Positions 15,844-19,700 of a stretch of DNA of 19,700 nt are shown here, piece after piece. Location: positions 1 to 19,700 of the forward strand of contig DAIUAL010000037.1 of NCBI GenBank assembly GCA_036847245.1, written 5' to 3'. The notes below the pieces were generated by a model, which saw nothing but the letters and a program-made list of their open reading frames with translations, searched no databases and was not told the origin of the DNA. Source of the stretch: UBA4661 sp002405405 (GTDB lineage Bacteria > Bacteroidota > Ignavibacteria > Kapaibacteriales > UBA4661). Positions within the stretch are counted from its first letter, which is position 1; every line of letters begins with the position of its first letter. Made by a program: the position numbers and the translations under genes.

Positions 15844-16131
15844 ATGGCAAGAGTACAGTTTATCATCTCTTACGAGATCGCAGAACAGGATCGACACAAA
15901 TACTTGCAGTTAGTGAATGAAGTATTACCGATACTCAATACAAACGGTACAACCTACTCAGTTTTTGAGGACGACATTCGCAAGAATTACTTCTCCGAAG
16001 TTTATATCTACCCTTCGGAAGAGGCATTTGAAGCGGCTGATGACGCAGAAACACCGTCACAAATCGAAGCAATGATGGGTTTGGCAAAAGATCATAAAGT
16101 TACATATCAAACCTTGAAACAAGTGGCGTGA
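15844..16131 (+). CDS. small hypothetical protein, possibly dimeric alpha-beta barrel fold
   Basis: This 95-aa protein has no signal peptide or membrane segment. The pattern of strand (VQFIISYEI), long helix (EQDRHKYLQLVNEVLPIL), strand (TTYSVFED) and strand-helix (YFSEVYIYPSEEAFEAADD) resembles the ferredoxin-like ABM/NIPSNAP-type dimeric alpha-beta barrel proteins. The resemblance is topological and no catalytic motif is seen. A clear FCB-type promoter lies upstream and a strong terminator downstream, so it is a single-gene unit. It could equally be an uncharacterised orphan. Confidence 0.75.
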   Translation: MARVQFIISYEIAEQDRHKYLQLVNEVLPILNTNGTTYSVFEDDIRKNYFSEVYIYPSEEAFEAADDAETPSQIEAMMGLAKDHKVTYQTLKQVA

Positions 16132-16182
16132 TGCAACTGCTCTTGTAGTATTTGAAAAACTACTCGACTGCAAAAAAAACGA

Positions 16183-16215
16183 AGGGCTGTTCTTGATACA
16201 GAACAGCCCTTTTTT
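16183..16215. terminator. bidirectional terminator
   Basis: GGGCTGTTC (16184-16192) pairs with GAACAGCCC (16201-16209) around an 8-nt loop. T-rich sequence follows on the plus strand and an A-run (16172-16179) precedes it, so it can stop transcripts from both sides, between convergent genes. Confidence 0.85.
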
Positions 16216-16237
16216 CTTTGTACAGTGTACAATCTCA

Positions 16238-16744
16238 TTACTCACCATGTGCTGAAAGAACATCAATACATGTTTTGAGATAACCAATCATCAATCCTGC
16301 ACTATCCTCCGATACTCCTAATTCTTCATCATCAAGAGCATCAAAAACACTATCAAGCACATACTCCAATAGCGGATATTGGTCATATTTTTCGGAATAT
16401 GTCTTTTCGATGAACTCATCAAAGTCTTCGCCGCTTTCAGCATCATATAATTCAAGCTCATCAAAGACTTTTTCTTCAATTTCAACCAATGCTTCTTCTG
16501 TCACAGAACGAATTGCACCCTGTGACGACATTGCGCGCCAGAGTGTAACACCGATAAAAAACAGTACCTCATTTTCTCCTTCGGTAAAATTTACCTCTTC
16601 ATCTGTGCCAAAACTTGCAAGATATTCCATAAGAACCGGTTGTAGTTCGCCGAAAGAGTGCACCATTTTTTGTGCATCAAATTCTTTCAATTCCGCAAGT
16701 TCAAGGCTAACTTGTTCGATGATTTCATAGGATATTGTTTTCAT
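16238..16744 (-). CDS. acidic hypothetical protein
   Basis: The protein (168 aa from the ATG at 16744) is very rich in Glu and Asp and is predicted to be mostly helical. Clusters such as VEIEEKVFDELELYDAESG and DALDDEELGVSEDS give it a strong negative charge. No signal peptide, membrane span or motif that I know is visible. The frame is open further upstream, but ATG 16744 (MKTISYEIIEQ) is a natural start and the upstream part looks unlike the rest. It is followed by the shared bidirectional terminator, so it is probably monocistronic. Function is unknown. Confidence 0.75.
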   Translation of the reverse strand: MKTISYEIIEQVSLELAELKEFDAQKMVHSFGELQPVLMEYLASFGTDEEVNFTEGENEVLFFIGVTLWRAMSSQGAIRSVTEEALVEIEEKVFDELELYDAESGEDFDEFIEKTYSEKYDQYPLLEYVLDSVFDALDDEELGVSEDSAGLMIGYLKTCIDVLSAHGE

Positions 16745-16826
16745 GGCAATTATAATTGAGTGAGGAGGAAAATGTTTATGCAATCTACGGAATGTTCTGT
16801 CGGTGCGCACAATGTGAAAATTATTT

Positions 16827-16857
16827 TTTGACAATGCTTCTTGATATACTATATTTG
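16827..16857 (+). promoter_or_regulatory. Bacteroidota-type promoter of the tRNA-Ala/Asp operon
   Basis: TTTG (16827-16830), 19 nt, then TATATTTG (16850-16857) matches both consensus boxes and spacing. Transcription would begin near 16863, about 34 nt before tRNA-Ala. Confidence 0.82.
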
Positions 16858-16896
16858 TATCTCTCTGATGCAAGTAGCCATAATGACTATGTAAAT

Positions 16897-16969
16897 GGGC
16901 TTGTAGCTCAGCTGGGAGAGCGCTTGAATGGCATTCACGAGGTCAGGGGTTCGATCCCCCTCAAGTCCA
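16897..16969 (+). tRNA. tRNA-Ala(GGC)
   Basis: Acceptor GGGCTTG pairs with CAAGTCC and includes G3-U70, the alanine identity element. The D arm GCTC/GAGC and T arm AGGGG-TTCGATC-CCCCT are intact. The anticodon loop ATGGCAT gives anticodon GGC. The anticodon stem CTTGA/TCACG contains one U-C mismatch (28-42). CCA is not encoded. Confidence 0.94.
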
Positions 16970-16995
16970 CTCAAATTGTGCATCATTGAAAATTT

Positions 16996-17069
16996 GGAGC
17001 AGTAGCTCAATTGGTTAGAGCATCCGCCTGTCACGCGGAAGGTTGCGGGTTCGAGACCCGTCTGCTCCG
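16996..17069 (+). tRNA. tRNA-Asp(GTC)
   Basis: Acceptor GGAGCAG/CTGCTCC, D stem GCTC/GAGC, anticodon stem TCCGC/GCGGA with loop CTGTCAC (anticodon GTC), T arm GCGGG-TTCGAGA-CCCGT and discriminator G73, an aspartate identity base. It lies 26 nt after tRNA-Ala and is transcribed with it. Confidence 0.96.
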
Positions 17070-17079
17070 CTCCTTATTC

Positions 17080-17125
17080 AAACGTCTTACTATATGCTTA
17101 TGCTATATTGTAAGACGTTTTTTTT
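17080..17125 (+). terminator. terminator of the tRNA operon
   Basis: AAACGTCTTAC (17080-17090) pairs with GTAAGACGTTT (17110-17120), an 11-bp stem around a 19-nt loop, with a run of eight T (17118-17125). Confidence 0.85.
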
Positions 17126-17232
17126 GTTTCTTAGAATATTGTAAGATCTTCTTATGTTGTCAGATGTATTTAACTCGTCTTATTCTTTGCTACAACGTTT
17201 ACTATTTCTCCTGACGCATCTTTGGGGACAAT

Positions 17233-18384
17233 ATGCTTTCTCAATTGTTTCGCTATAGTATCTCTGTTCTATATCTACTGTGCAGTCTATCGTGGGGATT
17301 ATCCGGGCAACCGCTCAACTATCCTCAAAGTACTCAACGCTCACTCCCAGCCAGCGAGCAACCTCAACGCGCGTCAAGTCAATTAGGATTAGACATTCCA
17401 TTAGTTCGTGCTTTCCATGAAGAATTTAAAAATCGATAATTCGCATTACGCCTATACCAGATGCTTCAAGAGACTGGAGCCATTGAAAAACTTTTTAGCG
17501 AAGTTAGCGATGTTAAACGTCCACCCGATGCCATTTTATTTTTCAACGGAGCAGGCAATAGGAATGTATGGTGCTTGCTTGGTGCCGATTTACGGACTCC
17601 TATCGAACGCATTGACTCAGGGAGTGTCATTGCATCAATTGTATTAGAGGATGACCCCAATGATGTATACCGATTATTGATCATTACTGATCCGATCGAA
17701 ACACACTCTGACCCGGAAGAAGTTTTTCGCATTACCCCCTTGCTCACCGGCAATGCTGCCAATGAAATTGGACTCCTTGCACGCGATGTTGCGAACCTGC
17801 CTCCATACAGACTGAAAGTAGAATATTACCGTATGGTACAAATACCTTGCACTATCATCGCTCGTATAGATAATTATGGCAAACGATCAGCACCAACACA
17901 AAGCTTGGCACTGAGCATGGGTGGTTTATTCCCTATTCAAGAACGAGCAATTTTTTCCCAACAAGACAGTATCGTCCGTGTTTCGAAAGGTCGTGCTCAA
18001 CTTGATGCCGATATATTTATGGGCTTTAATCTACACTGGGGGCGCACACGTTCTTATGTGGGAATACCACCATGGGATTCTGATTTTTGGGAATACTCTT
18101 GGTGGCAACGCTTTGGACTAAGCTTTGGTACAACTATTTCACAAATTAACGATATCATCGGCGGTACTTCACCTGCTCTACTCAATAAATCATTTGTCGG
18201 CATGAGCATAAACATTTACAAAGGTCTTGATCTCGTCAGCGGAGTATCGGTTGTCAAACGTCCTGACATCAATGCTATTGCACCTGCTAGCATACTTACC
18301 TCGCCCGTCATTGAGCGTGATTTTCCGGGTCAGTGGGAGCGGCTATTTACAATGGGGCTTGTACTGAATTTTTCTGTCTTATAA
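17233..18384 (+). pseudogene. secreted/outer-membrane-type protein gene interrupted by one in-frame stop
   Basis: Two open segments lie in the same reading frame, 17233-17439 and 17440-18384, separated only by TAA at 17437-17439 (codons CGA TAA TTC). The first segment supplies a signal peptide (MLSQLFRYSISVLYLLCSLS, then WGLSGQ) and a Ser/Gln-rich linker. The second continues without any ATG needed until 17461 and lacks its own export signal. Read through the stop, the product would be about 383 aa. A single C-to-T change in a CAA codon would explain it. Possible causes are a real nonsense mutation, a sequencing error or unusual decoding. The family is not recognised. Confidence 0.7.
17461..18384 (+). 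CDS. downstream part of the split gene, predicted exported beta-rich protein
   Basis: This 307-aa stretch from the first ATG after the stop has an N-terminal domain rich in acidic and strand residues (about 1-150), then a part with alternating hydrophobic/aromatic strands (LDADIFMGFNLHW, QRFGLSFGTTI, FVGMSINIYKGLDLVSGVSV). It ends LFTMGLVLNFSVL, which looks like a barrel or outer-membrane-associated end. It has no signal peptide of its own, so if translated alone it would be misplaced. Treat it as part of the 17233-18384 gene. Function is unknown. Confidence 0.5.
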   Translation: MLQETGAIEKLFSEVSDVKRPPDAILFFNGAGNRNVWCLLGADLRTPIERIDSGSVIASIVLEDDPNDVYRLLIITDPIETHSDPEEVFRITPLLTGNAANEIGLLARDVANLPPYRLKVEYYRMVQIPCTIIARIDNYGKRSAPTQSLALSMGGLFPIQERAIFSQQDSIVRVSKGRAQLDADIFMGFNLHWGRTRSYVGIPPWDSDFWEYSWWQRFGLSFGTTISQINDIIGGTSPALLNKSFVGMSINIYKGLDLVSGVSVVKRPDINAIAPASILTSPVIERDFPGQWERLFTMGLVLNFSVL

Positions 18385-18426
18385 CTCGTGTAGTCCTATT
18401 TCATACAACATTGCAATAAACAAAGT

Positions 18427-19098
18427 TTATGGAATTACTGACATTACAGCATTATAGTGTGATGATTGAAGAGCGACAAAGGCACCAGACCACATCGTAA
18501 TACCAATGCTTAATGGGATTGAAAGATTATCATCCATTTTCAAGCGAATGGAGGCGGCTTCGACAATACCACCAATAATGGCACCAATGGCACCCAATAC
18601 AATGTATTCAAATGGTGCACGAAAAGTAAGTCCGATGACAGCAACGACACAAAATGCTGATACAATAAATGCTATCGTCCCTTCTCGACTTTTGTCTAGA
18701 AACTTGTGTTTACCAAATCGACGACCATATAGTGCGGAACAAATATCACTTACAATCATAATGGCAAATGCCGTAACCGCAATAACTTTGGGATATACAT
18801 ATACGCACATCGTTGCAGATAGCAGAACATACGTAGCACCACTCAACAGCAAACGCTTGCTGTCAAGTTCATGCGTGCGCATCATCTGTCCAAAATATCT
18901 CGCAATAATATTGCGTACAAATGGCACAAAATGGCGTGCGATGTCAATAGCAAGCGTGAGAATCGTCAGCGGAACCAATATCAATAGTGCCGTTGAGCGA
19001 TCCATAAAGCAGTAAAGAATCGGGATACTTAGTGAACACAGATGAATGCTTTTTCTAAAAATCTCTTGTGTGTATGAAATGTTATTTGTGTCTTGCAT
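18427..19098 (-). CDS. dolichol-kinase / CTP-dependent lipid kinase-like membrane protein
   Basis: The 223-aa protein has about seven hydrophobic segments. The loop sequence IVSDICSALYGRRFGKHKF and the following DKSREGTIAF match the conserved region of the SEC59/DGK1/VTE5 (dolichol, diacylglycerol and phytol kinase) family, which uses CTP to phosphorylate lipid alcohols. EIFRKSIHL near the start is also typical. The start at 19098 is preferred because the extra residues of an upstream ATG (19170) lie before this conserved opening. The substrate is unknown and could be polyprenol, phytol or diacylglycerol. It is divergent from ispE, with 197 nt between the two starts and no clear promoter seen for either. 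Confidence 0.82.
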   Translation of the reverse strand: MQDTNNISYTQEIFRKSIHLCSLSIPILYCFMDRSTALLILVPLTILTLAIDIARHFVPFVRNIIARYFGQMMRTHELDSKRLLLSGATYVLLSATMCVYVYPKVIAVTAFAIMIVSDICSALYGRRFGKHKFLDKSREGTIAFIVSAFCVVAVIGLTFRAPFEYIVLGAIGAIIGGIVEAASIRLKMDDNLSIPLSIGITMWSGAFVALQSSHYNAVMSVIP

Positions 19099-19295
19099 GA
19101 AGAATAATTTGATCGTTAGTGTTATAACAAACTGATAATTCGCCTCTAAATCTGTTCGATGAAGAATCATTAACTATGTTTCTCGGCTTCAATAGTAGAC
19201 CTACACTTTATTGTCGTATGCAGAGAGAACGAAAAATTACAATTTATTCATCAACTTAACTGATAGAAACTCTAGAAAACATTATAAAAATATCT

Positions 19296-19700
19296 ATGAC
19301 CCCAGATCTCAACTCATCTTTGTCATCTTTATTGACGCGCCACCTGCCTTCCTACGCCAAGATCAATCTTGGCTTAGAGGTCCTACGTAAACGATCAGAC
19401 GGCTATCATGATATCAATACGATTTTTGCTCGTATCAGTCTGCACGATACACTGACCTTTACGCCTCGCACCGATGATAGATTATTGATTGAATGTACTC
19501 CATCGCTTGATATCCCTATCGAGGAGAATCTCGTTTGGAAAGTTGCCAACCATCTTTACAAGTATTGCACACAACATTCTCTTGGTACATTAAGTGGCGT
19601 TTCTATTGACATAAACAAACATATTCCAACCGGTGGTGGCTTGGGTGGTGGTGCATCAAATGCAGCACTGACCTTACGTGTATTATCAGAACAGTGGAAT
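19296..19700 (+). CDS. ispE: 4-diphosphocytidyl-2-C-methyl-D-erythritol kinase, partial at window end
   Basis: IspE phosphorylates CDP-ME in the MEP route to isoprenoids. The 135 visible codons show SYAKINLGLEVLRKRSDGYH, the IspE opening with its conserved Lys/Asn and DGYH. The GHMP-kinase ATP loop IPTGGGLGGGASNAAL follows near residues 109-125. The first 14 residues (MTPDLNSSLSSLLT) are an ordinary short lead. The frame is open to the last base, so the gene runs beyond the window. It is divergent from the lipid-kinase-like gene. Confidence 0.95.
   Translation, partial: MTPDLNSSLSSLLTRHLPSYAKINLGLEVLRKRSDGYHDINTIFARISLHDTLTFTPRTDDRLLIECTPSLDIPIEENLVWKVANHLYKYCTQHSLGTLSGVSIDINKHIPTGGGLGGGASNAALTLRVLSEQWN

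Noticed and set aside
16772..16831. 19-codon plus-strand frame with AGGAGG 3 nt upstream of ATG
   Set aside because: Very short, no recognisable product, and it ends inside the tRNA promoter. FCB bacteria rarely depend on strong Shine-Dalgarno sites, so it is probably coincidence.
17105..17153. Repeated ATATTGTAAGA near the tRNA operon terminator
   Set aside because: Only 11 nt, and the second copy lacks a stem partner. Too short to support a duplication or an attachment site next to the tRNA.

Overview
The window looks like a chromosomal segment from the Bacteroidota/Chlorobiota/Ignavibacteriota/Kapabacteria (FCB) group. The strongest support is a set of promoter-like sites of the form TTTG-N19..21-TAnnTTTG, the known Bacteroidota housekeeping sigma signature. 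Two of these are near perfect and sit just ahead of tRNA genes. Lineage-typical gene content agrees: an OMPP1/FadL-like barrel, an LSSC-type lipoprotein, and a compact type II-C Cas9 with Cas1 and Cas2. The species cannot be named from this sequence.

Positions 1-5232 hold a type II-C CRISPR-Cas locus. Cas9, cas1 and cas2 run leftward on the minus strand as one unit that ends in a hairpin terminator overlapping the cas2 stop codon. Beyond it, on the plus strand, lies one clear 36-bp CRISPR repeat (101-136), with a possible degenerate copy exactly 66 bp to its left, which fits one 30-nt spacer. Between cas9 and glmS, on the plus strand, is an unlabelled RNA gene that I read as the tracrRNA (about 5139-5232). 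Its first 21 nt are complementary to repeat positions 115-135 with one G-U wobble. A second short stem (GUUGUG/CACAAU) closes the lower duplex across a bulge, and the tail has three hairpins, the last being a terminator. All parts needed for interference and adaptation are present and catalytically intact by motif. The array itself continues outside the window or has been reduced to almost nothing.

From 5233 to 9874 are housekeeping and regulatory genes. These are glmS (amino-sugar synthesis), a cytidine deaminase with an unusual N-terminal extension, and, on the opposite strand, a small J-domain protein followed by a sigma-54 activator with no sensor domain.

From 9990 to 15543 come tRNA-Met(CAU), an acyl-CoA-synthetase-like adenylating enzyme followed 5 nt later by a metallo-beta-lactamase-fold hydrolase, and a convergent pair of envelope genes: a lipoprotein and a FadL/OMPP1-like barrel. 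The arrangement could reflect lipid uptake and activation, but that is inference.

From 15544 to the end are a small plausible alpha-beta-barrel protein, an acidic hypothetical protein, a tRNA-Ala(GGC)/tRNA-Asp(GUC) operon with its own promoter and terminator, an exported-protein gene broken by one in-frame TAA, a dolichol-kinase-like membrane protein, and the start of ispE, which runs off the right edge.
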